From Thalassovita sp. (lineage in GTDB: Bacteria; Pseudomonadota; Alphaproteobacteria; Rhodobacterales; Rhodobacteraceae), in NCBI RefSeq assembly GCF_963691685.1, contig NZ_OY829290.1:558001-622000 (forward strand): a DNA stretch of 64,000 nt, given 5' to 3'. Below, piece after piece: positions 8,231 to 15,497 of this stretch (positions are counted from its first letter, which is position 1; each line of letters begins with the position of its first letter). The translations under genes were made by a program, and so were the position numbers. Below the pieces are notes generated by a model. It made no database searches, had not been told where the DNA came from, and worked only from the letters and a program-made list of their open reading frames with translations.

Positions 8231-9738
8231 CCCGATTGCGGCTGCATCAGCCGGTAGCTGATCGCCTCGGCCACATGGGGGCGTCGCACCGCGTCGCTGA
8301 GATCCAGATCTGCGATGGTGCGCGCGACCCGCAGCACCCGGTGATAGCCCCGCGCCGTCAGGCCAAAACGCTCCGCCACTTGCCCCAGTAGGGCTTGGCC
8401 CTCCCCATCAGGCGTCGCCACTTCGCTCAGCGCGCCGCCTTCCAGATCGGAATTGGCAAAACCGTCTTCGGCGCCATGCCGCGCGGCCTGTCGCGCCCGG
8501 GCTTGGGCGACGCGGCTGCACACCTGCGCCGAGCTGTCACCCGTGGCGGGCAGGTCCAGATCGGTGAAACTGACCGGCGGCACCTCAAGGCGCAGGTCAA
8601 ACCGGTCCAGCAACGGACCTGAGATCCGGCCCATGTAATCCTCACCACAATTGGGGGCGCGATTGCAGGCGCGGGCCGGATCTGTCAGGTGGCCGCAACG
8701 GCAAGGATTGGCCGCGGCCACCAGCATGAATCGGCATGGGTAGGTCACATGGGCATTGGCGCGGCTGATCATAACCTCCCCGGTTTCAATGGGTTGGCGC
8801 AGGGTTTCCAGAACGGACCTGTTGAACTCAGGCAATTCATCAAGGAACAACACGCCATTATGGGCCAGCGAAATCTCCCCCGGTTTGGCACTGCGCCCAC
8901 CGCCCACAATCGCCGCCATTGAGGCGGTGTGATGCGGTTCACGGAACGGGCGGCTGCGTGAAATGCCGCCTTCGTCCAAAAGGCCGGCAAGGGAATGGAT
9001 CATGGAGGTTTGCAATGCCTCCGCTGCGCTGAGGGGTGGCAAGATGCCGGGCAGTCGGGCCGCCAGCATCGATTTGCCGGACCCCGGCGGGCCGCTCATC
9101 AAAAGGTGATGGCGTCCGGCGGCAGCGATTTCCAGCGCCCGTTTCGCCCGTTCCTGACCTTTGACATCGCGCAGGCAACGGCTGCCGGAGGTGCCTGTGA
9201 CCTCCCCGGGTTCGGCAGGGGGCAGCGGGGACTGGCCGGTGAAATGGCGCACCACGTCTGAAAGCGCCGGTGCGGCAATGACCTGACAGGCCCCGACCCA
9301 GGCGGCCTCCGCCCCTGAGGCGGCTGGGCAGAGCAGCGCGCGGTCCTCCTCCGCGGCGGCCATGGCGGCGGGCAGGGCGCCGATCACCGGGATCAATGCG
9401 CCATCAAGGGACAGTTCGCCCAAGGCGGTGATCGCCTCGGCGGCATCTGGCGGAATGATCTCCAACGCGGCCAGCAGCGCCATGGCAATCGGCAGATCAA
9501 AATGACTGCCCTCCTTGGGCAGATCGGCGGGGGAGAGGTTGATCGTGATCCGTTTGGACGGCAGCGCGATGGCCAAAGCGCTGAGCGCGGCGCGCACCCG
9601 GTCCCGCGCTTCTGAGACGGATTTATCCGGCAGGCCCACGATGGAAAACGCAGGCAAGCCCGGCGACAGGGCGCATTGCACCTCAACCCGCCGGGCAGAT
9701 ACACCTTCAAAAGCAACGGTATAGGCCCGCGCAACCAT
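8227..9738 (-). CDS. comM: YifB/ComM family AAA+ ATPase (Mg-chelatase-like)
   Basis: The 503-residue product has an N-terminal Lon-like fold (MVARAYTVAFEGVSARRVEV, then LSPADLPKEGSHFDLPIA), a Walker A motif (MSGPPGSGKSML near residue 220), a Walker B motif (VLFLDELPEF near residue 293), and a zinc-type cluster (NPCRCGHLTDPARACNRAPNC) near 340-365 typical of this family. ComM is a hexameric helicase that promotes branch migration of incoming DNA during natural transformation; in Rhodobacter capsulatus com genes also serve uptake of gene-transfer-agent DNA. The upstream 77 bp hold two CtrA-like boxes. Length and motifs are complete. Confidence 0.95.
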   Translation of the reverse strand: MVARAYTVAFEGVSARRVEVQCALSPGLPAFSIVGLPDKSVSEARDRVRAALSALAIALPSKRITINLSPADLPKEGSHFDLPIAMALLAALEIIPPDAAEAITALGELSLDGALIPVIGALPAAMAAAEEDRALLCPAASGAEAAWVGACQVIAAPALSDVVRHFTGQSPLPPAEPGEVTGTSGSRCLRDVKGQERAKRALEIAAAGRHHLLMSGPPGSGKSMLAARLPGILPPLSAAEALQTSMIHSLAGLLDEGGISRSRPFREPHHTASMAAIVGGGRSAKPGEISLAHNGVLFLDELPEFNRSVLETLRQPIETGEVMISRANAHVTYPCRFMLVAAANPCRCGHLTDPARACNRAPNCGEDYMGRISGPLLDRFDLRLEVPPVSFTDLDLPATGDSSAQVCSRVAQARARQAARHGAEDGFANSDLEGGALSEVATPDGEGQALLGQVAERFGLTARGYHRVLRVARTIADLDLSDAVRRPHVAEAISYRLMQPQSG

Positions 9739-9753
9739 AGCTTTCCCCCTTGG

Positions 9754-9794
9754 TTAGGGGAACGTTAACCGCGCAGTGCTTACCGAAGCGTTAA
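9754..9794 (-). promoter_or_regulatory. Tandem CtrA-like boxes in the comM promoter region
   Basis: Read on the plus strand, TTAG-N7-TTAAC lies at 9754-9769 and TTAC-N7-TTAAC at 9780-9795, 26 bp apart. Each matches the CtrA consensus TTAA-N7-TTAA at seven of eight defined bases. They sit 16-57 bp upstream of the comM start, within the only gap between comM and the upstream gene. CtrA control of com genes is known in Rhodobacter; control of this gene is inference. Confidence 0.55.
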
Positions 9795-9815
9795 CGATCG
9801 AGCGGAACGCCGGCT

Positions 9816-10697
9816 TCAAGCCCCGTGTTCGGCCCGCAGAGCGGTGAACTTTGGCCAGGCTTCGGCATCCGCAACGGTCTTGTCGCGGCAGGTGGCGTTG
9901 CAGAACCCGTAGATGATGCCGTCCAGCTCCAGACAATGGGTGGAGGGGCGGCCTGAATAGGGGCAGGCGGTATTGACCGGTGCTTTCCCTTCAGCCGCCA
10001 CCGCAGACAGGCGCGCAGGTCCGGGCCAAACCGTTGTGGCATGATCGTTTGCGTAAGGCACAGGATCATAGCTGCGGGTCAGACCAAGGGCGCGCCAGCG
10101 GCGGAAGCTGGGATCAGCCAGCGTGGTTGCCACATAGTCCGCAGCGATCTGGCCTACCGGCAAGCCGTGGCCTGCGATCCGGGCCGCAATCGGCGCGTAA
10201 AACGCATCCGCCAGCGAGTAGCGCCCAAAGAGCCACGGGCCCTCGGCGCCAAACTGTTGGCGCGCCCGGGTCCACAGATCCTCAATCCGAGCCAGATCAG
10301 CGGCGACGGCATCGCTGACCGGGAAATCCTGATATTGATGGATCAGCTGCATCGGGCATTCACTGCGCAGCGCCATGAACCCGGCGTGCATCTCGGCCGA
10401 GATCCAGCGGGCAAAGGCGCGGGCGGCAGGGTCGGCGGGCCACATCTGCGCCTCGGGGTGGCGCTCGTTCAGCTCTTCAGCAATCGCCAGTGTTTCGCCA
10501 ATCACTGTCCCGTCGGCACAACGCACAACTGGCACCAGCCGGGCCGGCGCCAGAGGTTCCAGCGCGCTGCGGAAGCTGCCGTCATAAAGGCTCAGCGTGG
10601 TGGTCTGAAACGGCAGGTCAAACTTTTCCAGCATCAGCCAGCCGCGCAGGGACCAGCTGGAAAAGGTGCGATCACCGATGAAGAGTTCGTAGCTCAT
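9816..10697 (-). CDS. Glutathione S-transferase with C-terminal TRASH-like metal-binding domain
   Basis: The first 200 or so of 293 residues are a glutathione transferase: MSYELFIGDRTFSSWSLRGW gives the thioredoxin-like start, PLAPARLVPVV the cis-proline loop, and GETLAIAEEL the glutathione gamma-glutamyl contact, followed by a helical C-domain. Residues 240-293 form an added module with Cys245, Cys266 and Cys270, that is C-x20-C-x3-C, which fits the TRASH/YHS-type metal-binding pattern (CPYSGRP, then YGFCNATCRDK). TRASH domains bind Zn, Cu or Hg-type metals in sensors and trafficking proteins. A role linking glutathione to metal handling is inference. Neighbours give no pathway; comM lies downstream with its own promoter. 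Confidence 0.85.
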   Translation of the reverse strand: MSYELFIGDRTFSSWSLRGWLMLEKFDLPFQTTTLSLYDGSFRSALEPLAPARLVPVVRCADGTVIGETLAIAEELNERHPEAQMWPADPAARAFARWISAEMHAGFMALRSECPMQLIHQYQDFPVSDAVAADLARIEDLWTRARQQFGAEGPWLFGRYSLADAFYAPIAARIAGHGLPVGQIAADYVATTLADPSFRRWRALGLTRSYDPVPYANDHATTVWPGPARLSAVAAEGKAPVNTACPYSGRPSTHCLELDGIIYGFCNATCRDKTVADAEAWPKFTALRAEHGA

Positions 10698-10786
10698 GGG
10701 GGCCTCCGTGCCTGTCCGCGTTGTTCTGGTGGCAAGCTAGGCGGCAACACCTTATCTGTGAAACGAAAATCTGTGCGGTAACTGCA

Positions 10787-11359
10787 TCACGGAAGGTGAT
10801 TGATGCCCTTGGCGTGCCAGCGTCCACCCTGCCAATGCAGCTCAGTGACCGACAGGTTTTCGATCCGATGGGCAAAGGCCTCATAAGCGCCGATCTGCAA
10901 CGCCTGCTGAACCTGGGTCAGGATCACCCCGAAATGCGCCACGGCAATGATGTCCCGGTCGGGGTGGGCCGCCATCACACGGGCGACGGCGCGGTCGACA
11001 CGGGCGCTGACCTCATGCCAGCTTTCGCCGTTGGGCGGGCGCACATCGCCGGGATTGTCCCAGAAATTGCGGATCAGCGCCTCATCCTCAATCTCATCAA
11101 AACGTTTCAGCTCCCAGTCGCCGAAATGGATTTCCCGCAGATCCATATCATGCGCCAAGCGGTCGCGCTGGCCCTGAATGGCGTCTGCCGTGGCCCGCGC
11201 CCGGCTGAGATCGGAGGAGATCACAAGCGCGTTTTGTGGCAAATGCCCGGCCAGCCGTTCAACCTGTGCGGTATCAGACAGATCGGCGGGCAAATCGGAC
11301 CAGCCGACCATGGTCTTGGCATGGGTTGGTCCGTGGCGCACCCAGAAGAAACGGCTCAT
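10787..11359 (-). CDS. Histidine phosphatase family protein, possible alpha-ribazole phosphatase
   Basis: The 190-residue product is a phosphoglycerate-mutase-type phosphatase. RHGPTH near residue 8 holds the phosphorylated histidine, SDLSRARATADAI near residue 49 the second arginine, and VAHFGVI near 130 the second histidine. Its start overlaps the cobU stop by 4 bp, so the two are co-translated. CobC, which removes the phosphate from alpha-ribazole phosphate in cobalamin assembly, belongs to this family, and the coupling to cobU makes that role attractive. Sequence alone cannot separate CobC from generic family members, so the symbol is left blank. Confidence 0.8.
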   Translation of the reverse strand: MSRFFWVRHGPTHAKTMVGWSDLPADLSDTAQVERLAGHLPQNALVISSDLSRARATADAIQGQRDRLAHDMDLREIHFGDWELKRFDEIEDEALIRNFWDNPGDVRPPNGESWHEVSARVDRAVARVMAAHPDRDIIAVAHFGVILTQVQQALQIGAYEAFAHRIENLSVTELHWQGGRWHAKGINHLP

Positions 11360-11877
11360 GGCAAGGTCCCTTTCAGTGCCAGTGGCAGGCCCGCCATCAC
11401 CGCAACCACCGTATCGGCACGGGCGGCCAGCTGTTGGTTCAAAGTACCTTGCGCATCACGGAACCGCCGCGCCAGCGCATTTTCCGGAACAACCGAAAGC
11501 CCCACCTCATTGCTGACCACAACCACATGGCCTTTACAGTCTTTCAGCGCTTTCAGCAGTCGTTTGCTTTCGGCCTTCAGATCGTGGTCCGCCAGCAGAT
11601 GATTGGTCAGCCACATGGTGGCGCAATCCAGCAGCACGACCTCTTTCTTCTTCACAGCGGCCAACGCCTCCGTGAGGTCCAAAGGCGCTTCAACGGTTTT
11701 CCAGCCTTCGCCACGCTGTTGAATATGTCTTTGAATTTTCTCTTTCATTTCATCATCCCAGGCCTGCGATGTGGCCAGGTAGATGCGGGTGTAACCACTT
11801 TGAATCACGATGTTTTCGGCGAATGCAGACTTGCCGGAGGAGGCCCCGCCAAGGACCAGAGTCAGCTTCTGCAGCAT
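11356..11877 (-). CDS. cobU: Adenosylcobinamide kinase/adenosylcobinamide-phosphate guanylyltransferase
   Basis: The 173-residue product has the CobU/CobP P-loop GGASSGKSAFAEN near the N-terminus, followed by IYLATSQAWDDEMKEKIQRH (containing the guanylylated histidine region) and VEAPLDL, VVLLDCATMWLTN and VVSNEVGLSVVPENALAR. The enzyme phosphorylates adenosylcobinamide and then adds GMP during assembly of the cobalamin nucleotide loop. The ATG at 11877 has AAGG 10 nt upstream; a GTG at 11886 is the alternative. It is divergent from the rpoH-type gene, and the intergenic region shows no cobalamin-riboswitch features that I could recognise. Confidence 0.93.
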   Translation of the reverse strand: MLQKLTLVLGGASSGKSAFAENIVIQSGYTRIYLATSQAWDDEMKEKIQRHIQQRGEGWKTVEAPLDLTEALAAVKKKEVVLLDCATMWLTNHLLADHDLKAESKRLLKALKDCKGHVVVVSNEVGLSVVPENALARRFRDAQGTLNQQLAARADTVVAVMAGLPLALKGTLP

Positions 11878-11895
11878 GTTTTTCACACCTTATTG

Positions 11896-11925
11896 TGATC
11901 CAGTACACCTTGCGGTGCGTAGCAT
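11896..11925 (+). promoter_or_regulatory. Probable RpoE (ECF) promoter of the rpoH-type sigma gene
   Basis: TGATCC at 11896-11901, followed after 18 bp by TAGCAT at 11920-11925, resembles the RpoE-ChrR ECF promoter of Rhodobacter sphaeroides, whose -35 is TGATCC and whose -10 starts with TA. That sigma factor is known to drive rpoHII in the singlet-oxygen response. It lies 63 bp upstream of the start codon. The -35 match is exact; the -10 match is partial. Confidence 0.5.
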
Positions 11926-11987
11926 TCATGCGGCTAAGATAACAAGACGCAAGATTATTTCACGCGTCACAAACATGGGGGAATATC

Positions 11988-12866
11988 ATGGCACTTGATT
12001 CACCCAAGGACCTATCGCTGTCCCGCACAGCCATGAAGGCTGAATTGCTGGATGCGGAAACGGAAAGACAATTAGCATATGCATGGCGCGATCATCGCGA
12101 TGAAGCAGCCCTGCACCGATTAATTACTGCCTATATGCGCCTCGCCATTTCAATGGCGGCCAAATTTAAACGATATGGCGCACCGATGAATGACCTGATC
12201 CAGGAGGCTGGGTTGGGTCTGATGAAGGCTGCGGACAAATTTGATCCCGATCGCGGCGTTCGCTTTTCAACCTATGCGGTCTGGTGGATCAAAGCATCCA
12301 TTCAGGACTATGTGATGCGCAACTGGTCTATGGTGCGCACCGGCTCGACCTCCTCGCAGAAGTCGCTGTTTTTCAACATGCGTCGGGTTCAGGCCCGGCT
12401 GGAGCGGGAGGCATTTTCCCGCGGCGAAGAACTGGATCGGCATCAGATGCGTCAGGCCATTTCGATGGAAATCGGCGTTCCGATCCATGATGTGGAGATG
12501 ATGGAGGGGCGACTGTCCGGCAGTGACTTCTCCCTCAACGCCACGCAAAGCTCCGAAGATGAGGGGCGGGAATGGATTGATACGCTGGAAGATGACCGTT
12601 CACAGGCGGCTGAGATCGTTGCGGATCAACATGATCGCAAGGCGTTGCGCAGCTGGCTGACCGATGCGGTGTCGCGCCTCAATGAACGTGAACAGTTCAT
12701 CATCCGGGAACGGAAACTGCGCGAACCTGTGCGCACGCTGGAATCCCTGGGGATTGAGCTGGGCCTGTCGAAAGAACGAGTGCGTCAGCTGGAGGCCGCA
12801 GCGCTGAAGAAGATGCGGAAACAGCTGGAAGCCGAAAGCGAAGAGGTGCAAGATCTCCTCCTATGA
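11988..12866 (+). CDS. rpoH: RpoH-type alternative sigma factor (RpoHII-like)
   Basis: The 292-residue product is a group 3 sigma-70 family protein. Region 2 (LITAYMRLAISMAAKFKRYG, DLIQEAGLGLMKAADKFDP, FSTYAVWWIKASIQDYV) is followed by an RpoH box (SQKSLFFNMRR near residue 124-134), which marks RpoH-type factors. Region 4.2 (TLESLGIELGLSKERVRQLE) ends the protein. Many Rhodobacterales have two RpoH paralogues; the RpoE-like promoter upstream argues for the RpoHII type, active in oxidative and singlet-oxygen stress, but paralogue assignment needs a tree. The ATG at 11988 has a strong GGGGGA site. The ChaN-family gene follows with an ATGA overlap. Confidence 0.92.
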   Translation: MALDSPKDLSLSRTAMKAELLDAETERQLAYAWRDHRDEAALHRLITAYMRLAISMAAKFKRYGAPMNDLIQEAGLGLMKAADKFDPDRGVRFSTYAVWWIKASIQDYVMRNWSMVRTGSTSSQKSLFFNMRRVQARLEREAFSRGEELDRHQMRQAISMEIGVPIHDVEMMEGRLSGSDFSLNATQSSEDEGREWIDTLEDDRSQAAEIVADQHDRKALRSWLTDAVSRLNEREQFIIRERKLREPVRTLESLGIELGLSKERVRQLEAAALKKMRKQLEAESEEVQDLLL

Positions 12867-13660
12867 GGATGTTGATTGCTGCCGTTCTGGCTACTTTCGC
12901 TGCACCGCCGCTTCATGCAGATGAGGCGGCGGATGCTTTGTTCACTGTCGCCGACATCGCCCTGTTGGGAGAGGTGCACGATAATCCCGACCATCACCTT
13001 GAACAGGCCCGCATCGTCACAGCGATGCAGCCCGCGGCGCTGGTTTTTGAAATGCTGACACCGGCGCAGGTGACCGCGGCAGAAGGGGTGGATCGTCAGG
13101 ACTTGGCCGCACTGGCCGAGGCGCTGGGCTGGGCTGACAGTGGCTGGCCCGATTTCCAGATCTACGCACCTGTGTTTGCGGCCGCCCCCATGGCGCAGCT
13201 CTATGGTGCCGGGTTACCTAGGGCGGAGGCCAGAGCCGCCTATTCCAACGGTATCTCCGAAAGTTTTGGCGCCTTTTCTGAGGCCTATGGGCTGACCAAG
13301 GATCTGCCACCAGATCAGATGCAGGCCCGTCTGACATTGCAGTTTCAGGCCCATTGTGAGGCGATCCCACGTGAAAACTTGACCCCGATGGTGGCGCTGC
13401 AACGCCTGCGGGATGCCTATCTGGCGCGTGCTGCAATGCAGGCCCTCTTGGAAACCGGCGGTCCGGTTGCGGTGATCACCGGCAATGGCCATGCCCGCAG
13501 CGATTGGGGGGCAACCGCGCTGATCCGCCAGCTGGACGCTGAGGTGAAGGTCATCGCGCTGGGGCAATCCGAGGATGGGCAAACGCCCGACGGTGGCTTT
13601 GATCTGATCATTGACAGCCCCGGTGTTGACCGGGGGGATCCCTGCGATGCCTTCCGCTAA
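12863..13660 (+). CDS. ChaN family haem-binding-type periplasmic protein
   Basis: The 265-residue product starts with a signal peptide (MRMLIAAVLATFAAPPLHAD) and then shows the ChaN/Tiki-fold motifs: LGEVHDNPDHH near residue 35, FEMLTPAQ near 62, and ITGNGHARSDWG near 205. ChaN of Campylobacter binds haem in pairs and has been linked to iron uptake; no transport partner is seen here. The start overlaps the sigma-factor stop by 4 bp, so it is expressed with the stress sigma factor. That coupling suggests a role in haem or iron handling during oxidative stress, which is inference. The signal peptide has no clear lipobox. Confidence 0.84.
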   Translation: MRMLIAAVLATFAAPPLHADEAADALFTVADIALLGEVHDNPDHHLEQARIVTAMQPAALVFEMLTPAQVTAAEGVDRQDLAALAEALGWADSGWPDFQIYAPVFAAAPMAQLYGAGLPRAEARAAYSNGISESFGAFSEAYGLTKDLPPDQMQARLTLQFQAHCEAIPRENLTPMVALQRLRDAYLARAAMQALLETGGPVAVITGNGHARSDWGATALIRQLDAEVKVIALGQSEDGQTPDGGFDLIIDSPGVDRGDPCDAFR

Positions 13661-13741
13661 GCGCCGCCCCGACCTGCGCGCGCCCTTGTCCTTGGCTGCG
13701 CAGCGCCCTACTGTCCGCCACAGGTTACTCCGGGGGTGAAC

Positions 13742-14938
13742 ATGCTGAACGGCAAGCGCATTTTGTTGATTATCGGGGGCGGGATCGCGGCCTTTAAACT
13801 GCCCGAGCTGATCCGCCGCCTGCGCGAACGAGGGGCCTCGGTGACGCCGGTTCTGACCAAGGCCGCGCAGGAATTTGTCACCCCGCTGACCATCGGCTCG
13901 CTGGCGGGCGAAAAGGTCTACACGGATCTGTTTGACCTGACCGATGAGGCCGAGATGGGCCATATCCAGCTGTCGCGCGTGGCGGATCTGGTGGTGCTGG
14001 CCCCAGCGACCGCCGATCTGATGGCGAAAATGGCGCAAGGTCAGGCCAACGATCTGGCCTCGACCCTGCTGCTGGCCACCGACACCCCGGTGATGATTGC
14101 GCCTGCGATGAACGTGCGGATGTGGGATCACCCGGCGACCCAGCGCAATCTGGCGCTGTTGCAGGGCGATGGCATCACGGTTCTGGGCCCGAATGAGGGC
14201 GATATGGCCTGCGGCGAATATGGTCCGGGCCGCATGGTCGAACCGATGGAGATCCTGGCCGGGATTGAGGCGGCGCTGACCGACGGTCCCCTCAAAGGCA
14301 AACGGATCCTTGTGACCTCGGGCCCGACCCATGAGCCGATTGATCCGGTGCGCTATATCGCCAACCGTTCCTCCGGGGTGCAGGGCACGGCAATTGCCAA
14401 GGCCCTGCTGGCGCTGGGGGCAGAAGTGATCTTTGTCACCGGGCCCGCAGATGTGCCCCCGCCGGAGGGGGTGGTGCTGCACCGGGTGGAAAGCGCCAAG
14501 GATATGTTAACGGCAGTTGAGGCGGCGTTGCCGGTGGATGCCGGTGTGTTTGCTGCCGCCGTTGCGGATTGGCGTGTGTCCTCGGCCTCAGGTTCAAAAA
14601 TCAAGAAACAGAACGGCAAGCTGCCGGTGCTGGAATTTGCCGAAAACCCCGACATTCTGGCAACGATCAGCCAGCTGGATCAGGGCCGCCCCGGTCTGGT
14701 GGTGGGCTTTGCCGCGGAAACCGACGATGTGATCGCCAATGCCACGGCCAAACGCCAGCGCAAAGGCTGTGACTGGATCGTGGCCAATGACGTCAGCCCG
14801 GAAACCGGCATCATGGGGGGCAGCGAAAATGCCGTGACCCTGATTTCCGAGGATGGGGCGGAAAACTGGCCGCGGATGGGTAAAGACGCGGTGGCGGTGA
14901 AACTGGCCGACCGCATTGCTGAAGCGGTGCTGCGCTGA
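13742..14938 (+). CDS. coaBC: Bifunctional phosphopantothenoylcysteine decarboxylase/phosphopantothenate-cysteine ligase
   Basis: The 398-residue product joins the CoaC flavoprotein (KRILLIIGGGIAAFKLPELI at the start, then APAMNVRMWDHPATQRNL with the PxMNxxMW substrate motif near residue 120) and the CoaB ligase (KRILVTSGPTHEPIDPVRYI near 187, then NRSSGVQG). It performs two consecutive steps of coenzyme A synthesis in the cytoplasm. Length and motifs are complete. Start is ATG at 13742 with GGGGG upstream; GTG at 13736 is possible. A dispersed 23-nt motif follows the stop, then dut. Confidence 0.97.
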   Translation: MLNGKRILLIIGGGIAAFKLPELIRRLRERGASVTPVLTKAAQEFVTPLTIGSLAGEKVYTDLFDLTDEAEMGHIQLSRVADLVVLAPATADLMAKMAQGQANDLASTLLLATDTPVMIAPAMNVRMWDHPATQRNLALLQGDGITVLGPNEGDMACGEYGPGRMVEPMEILAGIEAALTDGPLKGKRILVTSGPTHEPIDPVRYIANRSSGVQGTAIAKALLALGAEVIFVTGPADVPPPEGVVLHRVESAKDMLTAVEAALPVDAGVFAAAVADWRVSSASGSKIKKQNGKLPVLEFAENPDILATISQLDQGRPGLVVGFAAETDDVIANATAKRQRKGCDWIVANDVSPETGIMGGSENAVTLISEDGAENWPRMGKDAVAVKLADRIAEAVLR

Positions 14939-14958
14939 GGCGCAGCGGCCTTCGGCGA

Positions 14959-14981
14959 GAGTATTTTGGGAACATTGAAAG
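14959..14981 (+). repeat. Dispersed 23-nt motif, copy 1
   Basis: A 23-nt element beginning GAGTATTT and ending TGAAAG lies 20 bp after the coaBC stop. It matches the element at 28365-28387 at 20 of 23 positions. Both copies lie just past a stop codon and point the same way as the gene before them. Function is unknown. This copy also lies just upstream of the dut start. Confidence 0.6.
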
Positions 14982-14992
14982 AGTACGTGACC

Positions 14993-15457
14993 ATGGTTGA
15001 AATTGTGCTGAGCTGGCTGCCCGAGGCGGATCAATCCCTTGGCCTGCCGGGCTATGCCACCGTGGGCGCCGCGGGCGCGGATCTGCGGGCGAATTTTGGC
15101 GCGGATCTTCGCGCCAGCGGTATCGAACTGGCACCCGGGGCCCGCGCGCTGGTGCCGACGGGGCTGCGGATGGCGATCCCCGAAGGCTATGAGGTGCAGC
15201 TGCGCCCCCGCTCGGGTCTGGCGCTGAAACATGGCATCACCCTGCCCAACAGCCCCGGCACCATTGACAGCGATTATCGCGGCCCGTTGGGTGTCATTGT
15301 GATGAACGCCGGTCAGGAGGCGTTCCAGATCAATCACGGTGACCGGATCGCGCAGATGGTGGTGGCCCCTGTGGTGATGGCGGCCTTTGCGGTGGCCGAA
15401 GATCTAGAGGACACGGCGCGCGGCGCGGGGGGCTTTGGCTCCACCGGACGTCAGTAA
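14993..15457 (+). CDS. dut: Deoxyuridine 5'-triphosphate nucleotidohydrolase (dUTPase)
   Basis: The 154-residue product shows the trimeric dUTPase motifs in order: AGADLRAN, the RSGLALKHGITLPNSPGTID block (motifs 2 and 3, near residues 70-90), HGDRIAQMVVAP (motif 4), and the flexible C-terminal GGFGSTGRQ motif 5 that closes over the active site. It hydrolyses dUTP to dUMP, keeping uracil out of DNA and feeding dTMP synthesis. The ATG at 14993 gives the usual length; a longer in-frame reading from 14966 has no family support. It sits between coaBC and a MoeB-like gene. Confidence 0.97.
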   Translation: MVEIVLSWLPEADQSLGLPGYATVGAAGADLRANFGADLRASGIELAPGARALVPTGLRMAIPEGYEVQLRPRSGLALKHGITLPNSPGTIDSDYRGPLGVIVMNAGQEAFQINHGDRIAQMVVAPVVMAAFAVAEDLEDTARGAGGFGSTGRQ

Positions 15458-15497
15458 TTGGGCGCCAGTAAACGGGGCAGAAAGGTAAAGGCGGTCA

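Noticed and set aside
11878..11987. Possible cobalamin riboswitch upstream of cobU
   Set aside because: The gap is only about 110 bp, is shared with a divergent gene, and I saw no B12-box-like sequence.
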